Source: CAWULT01 sp963923455
Lineage (GTDB): Bacteria; Acidobacteriota; Vicinamibacteria; Vicinamibacterales; UBA2999
NCBI GenBank assembly: GCA_963923455.1
Contig: CAWULT010000082.1
Location: forward strand, 1 to 19,993
Direction: 5' to 3'
DNA: 19,993 nucleotides
Positions 8,230-15,223 of the stretch are shown here, piece after piece. Each line of letters starts with the position of its first letter. Positions within the stretch are counted from its first letter, which is position 1. Under the pieces are notes generated by a model. The model worked only from the letters and a program-made list of their open reading frames with translations. It was not told the origin of the DNA and ran no database searches. The position numbers and the translations under genes were made by a program.

Positions 8230-9561
8230 TCACGGCTTCAGGATCGCGATGTCACCGCTGAACGACCGCAGCGCGAGCAGGGCGCCGCCGTTGCCGAAGG
8301 TGCCGACGATGAGGCGGCGGTTGTCGCGGCCGCGTCCACGGCCCGACAAGGTCAGCGGGTAGTCGGAGCGCAGCGAGCCGCTGAACGTCCGGGCCTCCAC
8401 TTCGAAGCCCGTGCCGTCGCGCGGCGTGACCTCGATGCCGCCCGCGTGCGCCTGCAGCTCGTACCGGCCGGCCGGCGCCAGGCGCCCGTCGTAGACGATC
8501 GCCCCGCTGAGCGACTGCGCGCGGACGCGCTCACTGTCGACGTCGACCAGCCGCAGGTCGCCGCCGACAACGCGCACGTCGAGCGTGCGCGCCTTGAGGC
8601 GGCGTGCCGTCACCGAGCCCCCGACGGTCGAGGCCACGAGGTCGTCGCCCTGCACGCCCTCGAGCTCGACGTCACCTGACACGGTCTTGAGCGCCCGCAC
8701 GTGCCCGGCGTCCGAGATGCGCAGGTCGCCGCTGACCGTGTCCGCGCGGACCTCGCCGGACACGCGGCTGATCCGCACCGTGCCCGCGACGGCCGTCACG
8801 CTGACCGCGGTGCCAGCCGGGACCGTGAGCACGTAGTCGACCGCGCCGTTGAGTGCGCGCGCGCCGTCGCGCGGCCACTGGGTGCGCACCTCCAGGCGGC
8901 CGCTGCGCTCGACGGCGTCGACCTGAATCGCGGAGAGCTGTGCCCGTGCGGTCGCGTCCTCGGGATGCCAGACGCGCTTGGTCGCCTCGAGCCTGACCTC
9001 GTCGCCGCCGCCGCCCGTGATGGTGACGTCTCCCGACGCGTTGGACAGGTCGAGCACACCGCTGCGGCCCAGGCGGAAGGTGCGCGTGACCGACTCGGTG
9101 ACGCCCGGGCCCTGCCGCCGGCTCTCCCGCCGCTGGCGGAGCGCGTCCTGGCGCCGGCGCAGTGCCTCCCGCCTCCGCTCCATCGCCTCGTCGCGCGGGC
9201 GTCCCGGCTGTCGCGCCTGCGCGCCGGCCTGCTCGAGCCTGCGTCCCATCCGCTCGGCGGCCGCGTCCAGCCTGCGACGTGCCTCCGCGGCCGCCTCGCC
9301 GAGTCGATCGATCGCCAGACGCACGGCGTCCCGATCGGCTCGTGCCCGTGCGTGAGGCGCCTGGGACTGCACGCCCGCCTCCGGCTCGCCAGGCCCCGCC
9401 CAGGGGATGACCGGCGGCGGCGCGGGCGGAACGACCGGCGTCGAGAACCCCTGGCTCGAGGCATCCGCGGCGGCCCGTTCCGGAGTCGCGATCAGCAGCG
9501 CGGCGCAGAGTGCCGTGCCCATCGTCAGTCGTGCGCGCATGGTCATGGGTGCGAATCTCAT
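8230..9561 (-). CDS. Secreted DUF4097-type beta-repeat protein
   Basis: The 443-residue protein has a signal peptide (about 1-33), a Pro-rich linker, a long charged helical stretch rich in Arg, Ala and Glu (about 70-150), and a repetitive beta region (about 155-443). About ten SGD/GGD-type turns recur roughly every 20 residues (SGDVTI, SGEVRA, SGDLRI, SGDVEL, GGSVTA, GGDLRL, SGAIVY, SGSLRS, SGDIAI). This pattern is that of DUF4097/DUF4098 beta-helix proteins, often encoded beside ECF sigma/anti-sigma pairs; their biochemical role is unknown. The ATG at 9561 overlaps the anti-sigma stop (ATGA), so the two are probably translated in tandem. In-frame ATGs at 9546 and 9540 are alternatives that keep the signal peptide. 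It is likely periplasmic or cell-surface. Confidence 0.8.
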   Translation of the reverse strand: MRFAPMTMRARLTMGTALCAALLIATPERAAADASSQGFSTPVVPPAPPPVIPWAGPGEPEAGVQSQAPHARARADRDAVRLAIDRLGEAAAEARRRLDAAAERMGRRLEQAGAQARQPGRPRDEAMERRREALRRRQDALRQRRESRRQGPGVTESVTRTFRLGRSGVLDLSNASGDVTITGGGGDEVRLEATKRVWHPEDATARAQLSAIQVDAVERSGRLEVRTQWPRDGARALNGAVDYVLTVPAGTAVSVTAVAGTVRISRVSGEVRADTVSGDLRISDAGHVRALKTVSGDVELEGVQGDDLVASTVGGSVTARRLKARTLDVRVVGGDLRLVDVDSERVRAQSLSGAIVYDGRLAPAGRYELQAHAGGIEVTPRDGTGFEVEARTFSGSLRSDYPLTLSGRGRGRDNRRLIVGTFGNGGALLALRSFSGDIAILKP

Positions 9562-10283
9562 TGACGGAGTTCACGGGGGTCGGGCGCGCCCAGGCCCGCC
9601 GGGCCGTCGCGCTGGTCGTCGATCAAGGCCACGGTGTCCTGGAGCAGCGCCACCTTGCTGCGGAGCGCGTCGAGCAGGGCTTCCTGCGCCAGGGCGTTCG
9701 CCGGCTCCTGGGCGAGCGCCGCGCGACTCTCGCCGATTGCCGCGTCGATGGCGGCCACGCCGGCCCGCAGGTCGTCGGCCGCGAGCGGGTCGATGGTCGA
9801 GGCCGACTGCGTGGCGGCTTCCAGTCCGGCGATGGCCTGGGTGAACTCGGTCTCGGCGAGCCGCAACGCCTCCGGGTCGCCGCCGTCGCCTCCGCGCGGC
9901 GCCGCCGTCGGGCCGGCGATCGTCCGCGCGGGCAGCGTGTCCGGCGTCAGGCGTTCGCCCACCCACGAGAGGCCGCCCACGATGAGGGCCAGCGCCGCGG
10001 CGGCCGGCATCCAGCCCCACGGCGTGAGGCCGAGGCCCAGCCACCCGCGCGACGTTCGCTGCCGCTCCGCCTCGAGCGCCGCGGCCAGCCTGGGCCAGGC
10101 GTGAGGCGGCGGCACCGGGGTCTCGAGCGTGCGCGCCGCCAGCCGCAGGCGCGCCAGGTCGTCGACGAGGGCCCGGCAAGGCGCGCACGCCGCGAGGTGC
10201 GCCGCGGCGGCGCGGGCCGCGCCGGGGTCGGCCGTGCCATCGACCAGATCGCCGAGCGTCAACGCGTGTTCGTGACAGTCCAT
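9558..10283 (-). CDS. Membrane anti-sigma factor with zinc-finger (ZAS-type) domain
   Basis: The 241-residue protein begins with a zf-HC2/anti-sigma zinc-finger domain. The HxxxCxxC signature is H29-L-A-A-C33-A-P-C36, with further possible ligands C3, H4 and H6. This domain binds and holds the ECF sigma factor in the cytoplasm. A single membrane span follows (about 91-108, flanked by Trp residues), then a periplasmic helical part with repeated small helices (about 138-222, including RAALAQEPANALAQEALL and VALLQDTVALI). It starts 14 nt after the stop of the sigma gene; the open frame upstream of ATG 10283 lies over the sigma gene and is discarded. The stop overlaps the DUF4097 start. It is the presumed regulator of the adjacent sigma factor; the inducing signal is unknown. 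Confidence 0.87.
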   Translation of the reverse strand: MDCHEHALTLGDLVDGTADPGAARAAAAHLAACAPCRALVDDLARLRLAARTLETPVPPPHAWPRLAAALEAERQRTSRGWLGLGLTPWGWMPAAAALALIVGGLSWVGERLTPDTLPARTIAGPTAAPRGGDGGDPEALRLAETEFTQAIAGLEAATQSASTIDPLAADDLRAGVAAIDAAIGESRAALAQEPANALAQEALLDALRSKVALLQDTVALIDDQRDGPAGLGAPDPRELRQ

Positions 10284-10297
10284 GTGCGTGTGCGCGG

Positions 10298-10858
10298 TCA
10301 GCGCCCTCCCCCGTGCGTCGATCCCCCGAGCAGGGCCCGCAGCCGGAGCCGGGCCTTGTGCACCTGCGACTTCGACGTGCCCGTCGAGATCCCCAGCGCG
10401 CCGGCGACCTCGTGGTGGTCGAGACCCTCCACGTCGTGCAGCAGGAACGCTGCCCGGTAGCCCTCGGGCAACTGCGCGATCGCGCGCTCGAGGTCGATCC
10501 GGCTGATGGCCTCCGGCAACGCCGGTGCGGCCGCCACGGGCTCGGCCGCCCCGTCCTCGTCGATCGAGTCGGTGGTACGCGCCATCCGCGCCTGCCGCCC
10601 GCGCAGGTGATCCAGGCACTGGTTCACGGCCAGGCGGTACAGCCACGTCCCGAGGCTCGAGTCGCCGCGGAAGCTCCCGATCTTCCGGTACGCGTGCAGG
10701 AAGACCTCCTGCAGCAGGTCCTCGGCCTCCTGCGGCGAGCCCATCATCCGGACGAGCAGCGCGAACAGGCGCCCGCCCTGCGCGCGATACAGCTCCTCGA
10801 ACGCCCCTGCCTCACCTTCCCGGCAGCGGCGCGCCAGCTCGATGTCGGCCCCTCTCAC
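10298..10858 (-). CDS. ECF (RpoE-like) RNA polymerase sigma factor
   Basis: The 186-residue protein has only sigma regions 2 and 4, as in extracytoplasmic-function factors. Region 2 (about 20-90) contains AEDLLQEVFLHAYRKIGSF and TWLYRLAVNQCLDHLR. Region 4 (about 122-178) contains LPEGYRAAFLLHDVEGLDHH and the helix-turn-helix VAGALGISTGTSKSQVHKAR. It directs RNA polymerase to a dedicated promoter set and is presumably held by the anti-sigma factor encoded next. The start is GTG at 10858, overlapping the stop of the upstream alkyltransferase-type gene (GTGA). An AGGAG lies just 2 nt before it inside that gene, so initiation probably relies on coupled ribosomes. Confidence 0.93.
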   Translation of the reverse strand: MRGADIELARRCREGEAGAFEELYRAQGGRLFALLVRMMGSPQEAEDLLQEVFLHAYRKIGSFRGDSSLGTWLYRLAVNQCLDHLRGRQARMARTTDSIDEDGAAEPVAAAPALPEAISRIDLERAIAQLPEGYRAAFLLHDVEGLDHHEVAGALGISTGTSKSQVHKARLRLRALLGGSTHGGGR

Positions 10859-11241
10859 GACTCCTGGGGCGTTAGACGGGAGCCTCGGGCGCGGGGGTTG
10901 CCTCCGCGGGACGACGAGGCATGGCCGGGGCGGCGGGGCCTCGGGGCCGGCCAGCGGACCTGCGCGAAATGGCGCACCCGCGTCTCGACGACTTCGAGGC
11001 CCTCGGCGCGCAGGCGGGCACGTTTCACGTGTGGGTGGGATCCGAAGCCGCCGATGGCCCCGCCGGCCGCGATGACCCGGTGGCAGGGCACCGACGGGTC
11101 ATCGCAGTCCCGCATGACCGACCCCACGGCGCGAAAGGCACGGGGGGACCCGGCCAGCGCGGCGACGTCGCCATAGGTGGCGACCCGGCCGGCAGGAATG
11201 CGCCGGACGACGGCGAGCACGCGGGCACGGAAGCTCGACAT
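10855..11241 (-). CDS. MGMT-family alkyltransferase-type protein (single C-terminal domain)
   Basis: The 128-residue protein consists of the DNA-binding/active-site domain of O6-alkylguanine-DNA alkyltransferase without the usual N-terminal domain. Conserved points are the helix-turn-helix (PAGRVATYGDVAALAG, 16-31), with Y23 as the probable base-flipping Tyr, the Arg-finger R37 in FRAVGSVM, and the acceptor motif P52-C53-H-R-V-I. Alkyltransferase-like (ATL/YbaZ) proteins have this short form but replace the Cys by Trp; here Cys is kept, so self-methylating repair is possible. The Arg/Pro-rich C-terminal tail (about 97-128) is not part of the domain. It starts 10 nt after the barrel gene and overlaps the sigma gene as GTGA. 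Transferase activity is inferred only. Confidence 0.85.
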   Translation of the reverse strand: MSSFRARVLAVVRRIPAGRVATYGDVAALAGSPRAFRAVGSVMRDCDDPSVPCHRVIAAGGAIGGFGSHPHVKRARLRAEGLEVVETRVRHFAQVRWPAPRPRRPGHASSSRGGNPRARGSRLTPQES

Positions 11242-11251
11242 CGGCGCGCGC

Positions 11252-11926
11252 TCAACGGCCGAGCACCACCTTCACGCGCAGGGTGGTTCCGCCCATGTCG
11301 GACTCGCCGAAGGCCGCGGACACGCCGTTGGCGTCGGCTCCGAGCCCGTCCGGCACGCGGCTCCACTGCGCCTCGACCGCACCAGCGAGCCAGCCGAGGA
11401 TGGGGAACTCGGCGCCGCCGAGCACGTGGTAGCCGGTGGCCGTCAGCGAGACGTTCTCGGAGGGATCCGCGAAGTCCGAGCTTTCCGTGTACTTGTGCCA
11501 GCCGGTGCCTCCGCCGGCATACGGGATCACGCGCCAGCCGGGCCTGTTCAACCGGTAGCCCGCCGTCAGCTCGAGCGGCCGCACCGTCACCAGGGTCGGG
11601 ATGCCGAGCGGGTAGGTCTGGCCACCCGACACGAACACGCGCTGACCCGTGTCGCGAAACCGCGCGCCGCGCAGACTCACGAAGATGCCGCGCGGCAGCA
11701 GCACCTCGCCGCCCCCGCCGAACACCGGACCGGACGCGGTGCCGAGCACCGCCTCGAAGCTGCGGGTGGCGGCAAAGCGCGTCGAGCCGGCATCGGCGAA
11801 GCCTCGAATGCCGATTGGCGACGTGCGGGCCTGGGCGAGCGCCGGTGTGGCGGCAGCCAGGAACGCCGCCGCGACCGTCAGACGCGCGGCGCCACACGCC
11901 AGCGCACGGAGATTCCGGTTCGTCAT
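11252..11926 (-). CDS. Outer-membrane beta-barrel-like protein
   Basis: The 224-residue protein has a signal peptide (about 1-31; core LTVAAAFLAAATPALA-Q). It then has alternating beta strands with Gly-rich turns, e.g. GPVFGGGGEVLLPRGIFVSL, LELTAGYRL, VIPYAGGGTGWHKY, VLGGAEFPILGWLAGAVEAQW and TTLRVKVVLGR. This is the look of an 8-strand-type outer-membrane barrel, without a diagnostic family motif. ATG 11926 is chosen because a perfect GAGGTGA ribosome site lies 5 nt upstream, superimposed on the stop codon of the protease gene. The frame stays open far upstream (to 13456), but that part is a shadow of the protease gene. The C-terminal residue is Arg, not the usual Phe, so outer-membrane insertion is less certain than for the barrel at 7582-8160. 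Confidence 0.75.
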   Translation of the reverse strand: MTNRNLRALACGAARLTVAAAFLAAATPALAQARTSPIGIRGFADAGSTRFAATRSFEAVLGTASGPVFGGGGEVLLPRGIFVSLRGARFRDTGQRVFVSGGQTYPLGIPTLVTVRPLELTAGYRLNRPGWRVIPYAGGGTGWHKYTESSDFADPSENVSLTATGYHVLGGAEFPILGWLAGAVEAQWSRVPDGLGADANGVSAAFGESDMGGTTLRVKVVLGR

Positions 11927-11931
11927 CGCGT

Positions 11932-11938
11932 TCACCTC
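11932..11938 (-). promoter_or_regulatory. Shine-Dalgarno sequence overlapping the protease stop codon
   Basis: On the minus strand GAGGTGA lies 5 nt before the ATG at 11926, and its last three bases are the TGA of the upstream S8 protease gene. Termination of one gene and initiation of the next thus use the same bases, which suggests translational coupling. Confidence 0.7.
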
Positions 11939-13509
11939 GCCAGCCCCATGCCGCGCAGCGCCGCGCGAGGATTGATGAGCCCGTAGCCGTACTCGTCGTC
12001 GCGCCCGGCCGCGCCCAGGTCGGTCGCGTAGCGCTTCATCGCGGCCTCGACGGCGGCGGGGCTCGTGATGCCCTGCTGCATCAGCAGCGCGGCGAAGCCG
12101 GCGACGTGCGGCGCCGCCATCGACGTACCCTGGAAGTACTGGTAGGTGAACACGTCGAAGCGCGGCGCGCGGTAGTTGGCCGGCCCGGACAGGTACGTGT
12201 CGACGAAGTCGAAGTCGTAGGTCTGCTGGAGGATGCCGGCCGGCACGCCGCCGCGGACCTGATCGCCGCCGGGCGCGGCGACCTCGACGTAGCTGCCCGT
12301 ATTCGAATAGCGCGCCCGTGTCCGGTTGCGGTCGACGGCACCGACCGAGACGACGCCGTCGATTTCGGGCGCGACGTCCGCGGGCCGGTTCGTCGGGTTG
12401 CCGTTCAGGAAGTCGTTGCCCGCCGCGACGGCGACGAACGCGCCGCGGGAGGTTGCATACTGCAGCGCGTCGCGCAGCACCGGCGACGCGGGACCGCCAC
12501 GGCCGATGCTCATGTTCAGCACCTTCGCGCCGTTGTCCACCGCGTAGCGGATGCCCTGTGCGACGAGGTCGTCGGTGCCGACGGTGTCGCTCCCGAAGAT
12601 GAGATCCCAGTCGCTCGAAATCACCTTGAGCGGCATGATCCTCACGTTGCCCGCCATCCCGGCGACGCCCACCCCGTTGTCCGTGGCCTGGCCGATCGTG
12701 CCGGCCACGTGGGTACCGTGGCCGTCGAAGTCGAGCGGAAGATCGTTGCCCCAGATGAAGTTGCGGGGAGCGACGAAGCGGTCCGCGCCGCCCAGGTCGG
12801 GCGCCGCCGCGACGGGCACGTCGATCGTGCCGAGCGACGGGAAGGGCGCGCCGTTCACCGTGAACGCGCGCGTCGCGACCCGGATGATGCCCCCGCGGTA
12901 GGCGACGCCGCTGTCGAGCACGGCGACGGTAATCGCCGGCGAGGCGCCGCGATTGATCTCCCACGCGCGCTCCATGTCGATCGCCGGGAAGTTCCACTGC
13001 TGCGGGTAGAGCGGGTCGTTCGGCACGAAGCGCGGCTCGATCCGGTAGCGCGGCTGGGCGTACTCGACGTCCGGCTGGGCCGAGAGGCGCGCGGCCGCGG
13101 CCTCGACGTCGGTGGCGGCCGGGACCGTCACGATCTCGAAGTTCGCGTAGGCGGGGCTGCCGGCGGAGCCGCCCTCGACCAGGGCGAGCAGCGCGCGCTG
13201 CGTGACGGTCGTCGTGCCGGGCCTGAATCGCACGACGAGGCTGCCGCCGACGTACGACGCGCCATCGCCCGGGCGGAGCTCGACCCGTGCCGCGCGCGCC
13301 CGCCCAGGCGGGCTGGGCGGGTCGAGATCGCGCAGGCCCCGGTCGATACCGGGCGCCGACACATCGTTGACGAGTTCCCACAGGGGCGTGGTCGCGCCGG
13401 TCGATTGCTGCGCGCCGACGACGAGCCGGTCCACGGCCGGCGAGAGCAGGAAGCACAGCAGTCCCGCCAGCGGCAGGCGCCAGCGTGGGGCACGGCGGGC
13501 AATGGGCAT
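11932..13509 (-). CDS. Secreted subtilisin-like serine protease (peptidase S8)
   Basis: The 525-residue endopeptidase has a signal peptide (about 1-34) and a likely inhibitory pro-region of the fervidolysin/subtilase type (about 85-160, beginning GGSLVVRFRPG and ending DVEYAQPRYRIEP). The catalytic domain (about 165-515) has the triad D199 (VAVLDSGV), H264 (DGHGTHVAGT) and S463 (GTSMAAPHVAG), plus oxyanion Asn N365 (AAGND). No extra C-terminal domain or sorting signal is present, so the enzyme is probably periplasmic or released. ATG 13509 is preceded by GAGG about 5 nt upstream. It is the first gene of a tightly packed run (protease, barrel, alkyltransferase-type, sigma, anti-sigma, DUF4097) and has a possible promoter in the 42-nt gap before it. 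Confidence 0.93.
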   Translation of the reverse strand: MPIARRAPRWRLPLAGLLCFLLSPAVDRLVVGAQQSTGATTPLWELVNDVSAPGIDRGLRDLDPPSPPGRARAARVELRPGDGASYVGGSLVVRFRPGTTTVTQRALLALVEGGSAGSPAYANFEIVTVPAATDVEAAAARLSAQPDVEYAQPRYRIEPRFVPNDPLYPQQWNFPAIDMERAWEINRGASPAITVAVLDSGVAYRGGIIRVATRAFTVNGAPFPSLGTIDVPVAAAPDLGGADRFVAPRNFIWGNDLPLDFDGHGTHVAGTIGQATDNGVGVAGMAGNVRIMPLKVISSDWDLIFGSDTVGTDDLVAQGIRYAVDNGAKVLNMSIGRGGPASPVLRDALQYATSRGAFVAVAAGNDFLNGNPTNRPADVAPEIDGVVSVGAVDRNRTRARYSNTGSYVEVAAPGGDQVRGGVPAGILQQTYDFDFVDTYLSGPANYRAPRFDVFTYQYFQGTSMAAPHVAGFAALLMQQGITSPAAVEAAMKRYATDLGAAGRDDEYGYGLINPRAALRGMGLAR

Positions 13510-13539
13510 GAGGCCTCGCAGTCGGTGGGAGCGGGTTCG

Positions 13540-13545
13540 ATTGTA
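13540..13545 (-). promoter_or_regulatory. Possible -10 element upstream of the S8 protease operon
   Basis: TACAAT on the minus strand (13545 to 13540) lies 30 nt before the protease ATG, in the short gap after the phosphatase gene. No good sigma-70 -35 hexamer is found 16-18 nt upstream, so the assignment is weak. Confidence 0.3.
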
Positions 13546-13551
13546 GCGCGC

Positions 13552-15171
13552 CTACCGCGCAACCTCCGGCAGCACCCGGCCTTCGGCCGAGGCCAGGCGG
13601 ACCCCCGCCAGCGCGCCCAGCGTCGGCGCGATGTCGGCCGGGGTGACGGCGCGCGTGACGTGCCGGGCCCGCAGCCCGCCGCCCATCACGATGAGCGGCA
13701 CTCGCGTGTCGTAGGCGTACGGCGTGCCGTGGGTCGTCGCGTTGGCGAGCACCCGCTGGGCGAAGTAGAACCGCGGGCGCGGCACGACGAGCAGGTCGCC
13801 GGCGTGCGCCGAAGCGGTGGTGAGCGCGGCGGCCCGGACGATCGGGTCGGCGCTCGCGGAGGACAGGCGGTCGGCCCGCAGGACGCGGGACACACCCGGC
13901 AGGTCGAGCACCGCCGCCCGGACGGCGGCGAGCGCGGGGGCATCGGCGCGCAGCCGGTCGAACACGCCGGGCGCCAGGTAGACGAACGGCTCAGTGACCG
14001 CGTCCACGTAGCGGCCGTCGGGGGCCGGGCCGAGGCGCGCCGCGAGTGTCTCCTCGATCCGGTCGCGCACGTCCTCCGTGAAGATCCGCCCGCCCTGCTG
14101 GGGCTGTGCGATCGGGACGACGCCGTGGTCGGCGGTCAGGGCAAGGACGTAGCGTTCGCGGCCGACCCGCCGGTCCAGGTGCGCCACGAGCGCTCCCAGT
14201 GTCACGTCGAGGTGCCGCAGCATGTCGTCGACTTCGCGGCTGTGCGGGCCGAAGTCGTGGCCCACCTCGTCGAGCGACGAGAAGCTCACGCCGAGGAAGT
14301 CGGTCGCGTCCCGCTGGCCGAGCGACAGCTCGTCCACCAGCGCGGCCGCCATGCGCCCGAGATAGGCGTCGGCGAACGGGCTCGTCTGCCAGATGTCGAA
14401 GAAGAAGGCATCGCGCGGCTGCACGCCCTTGACGACGTGCGGAAACAGGCTGTTCCACGGGGCCGGCGGCCGTTCACCGGCGCCCGCGTCGCGCGCGCGG
14501 TAGGTCGCCGGGTCGTCGCGGAGCGTCCAGCTGCGGCCTTCGTCGGCTTCGTACGGGTCGCGCGCCACGAAGCGCTGGACGGCCGGTAATGGCCCGCCGG
14601 CGAAGGCCCGCGAGGTCACGAACGAGCCGGCGTCGTCGTCGAACCAGGTGACGGCGTCCGGGGCGCGACCCGCCAGCGTGATCGCGCTGCGCGACTTCAG
14701 CGACACGACGGCGACGCGCGCGCCGGGCTGCTGCGCGCGCAGTTCGTCGGCGAGCGTCGGCACGAGCAGCTGGGCCGCGCTGTAGCCGGCCTTCGCCGGG
14801 CGCCCGTAACTGACGGCGGGCGCCTTCGGGTCGTCCGTGCACTCGGCCACGCGCCGCTCGTCGCGGCGCCACCAGCGGTTGGCGATCATGCCGTGCGCGC
14901 GCGGAAACGCGCCCGTGCCGATCGTGGCGTGGCCGGCGCAGGTCCAGGTCGCCAGATAGGGGTACGCCGCGCGGTCGAACACGACGCCGCGATCGAGCAG
15001 CTCGCGGAAGCCGCCCCGCCAGGTGTCGCGGAATCGGGACAGGTAGTCGGCCCGCATCTGGTCGACGACCAGGATCACGAGGAGCCGCGGCCCGGCTGGC
15101 TGGGTCCTCGGCGCGGCGGTGAACAGCAGGAGTGCCGCGGCGACGGCGGCGGCACGGAGCAGGACGGCCAT
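13552..15171 (-). CDS. PafA-like alkaline phosphatase (alkaline phosphatase superfamily)
   Basis: The 539-residue secreted enzyme has a signal peptide (about 1-26). The two-zinc site of the superfamily is visible: D37 (VVDQMRADYL), nucleophile T77 (TWTCAGHATIGTG), D301 and H305 (DEVGHDFGPHS), D348-H349 (TADHG) and H481 (THGTPYAYDTRVPL). N98 and the K159-S-R161 pair match the Asn and Lys/Arg positions that distinguish PafA-type phosphomonoesterases from nucleotide pyrophosphatase/phosphodiesterase relatives. It probably releases phosphate from monoesters in the periplasm. ATG 15171 gives a normal signal peptide; the frame is open 27 codons further upstream without coding character. A GACAAT sequence 6 nt before the ATG could be a promoter -10. 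The stop is 42 nt before the protease gene. Confidence 0.88.
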   Translation of the reverse strand: MAVLLRAAAVAAALLLFTAAPRTQPAGPRLLVILVVDQMRADYLSRFRDTWRGGFRELLDRGVVFDRAAYPYLATWTCAGHATIGTGAFPRAHGMIANRWWRRDERRVAECTDDPKAPAVSYGRPAKAGYSAAQLLVPTLADELRAQQPGARVAVVSLKSRSAITLAGRAPDAVTWFDDDAGSFVTSRAFAGGPLPAVQRFVARDPYEADEGRSWTLRDDPATYRARDAGAGERPPAPWNSLFPHVVKGVQPRDAFFFDIWQTSPFADAYLGRMAAALVDELSLGQRDATDFLGVSFSSLDEVGHDFGPHSREVDDMLRHLDVTLGALVAHLDRRVGRERYVLALTADHGVVPIAQPQQGGRIFTEDVRDRIEETLAARLGPAPDGRYVDAVTEPFVYLAPGVFDRLRADAPALAAVRAAVLDLPGVSRVLRADRLSSASADPIVRAAALTTASAHAGDLLVVPRPRFYFAQRVLANATTHGTPYAYDTRVPLIVMGGGLRARHVTRAVTPADIAPTLGALAGVRLASAEGRVLPEVAR

Positions 15172-15223
15172 GCCTCGATTGTCGCCCGGATGCGCCGCCG
15201 CCGGGCCATTCGACGGCGGCCGA

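Noticed and set aside
11252..13456. Possibility that the barrel protein is a 734-residue fusion
   Set aside because: The frame upstream of 11926 is a shadow of the S8 protease. A signal peptide and a perfect SD place the start at 11926.
10921..14589. A 1222-codon open frame on the plus strand
   Set aside because: It lies antisense over five recognised minus-strand genes, is extremely rich in Arg, Ala, Gly and His, and has no domain character. It is a shadow frame of high-GC codon usage.
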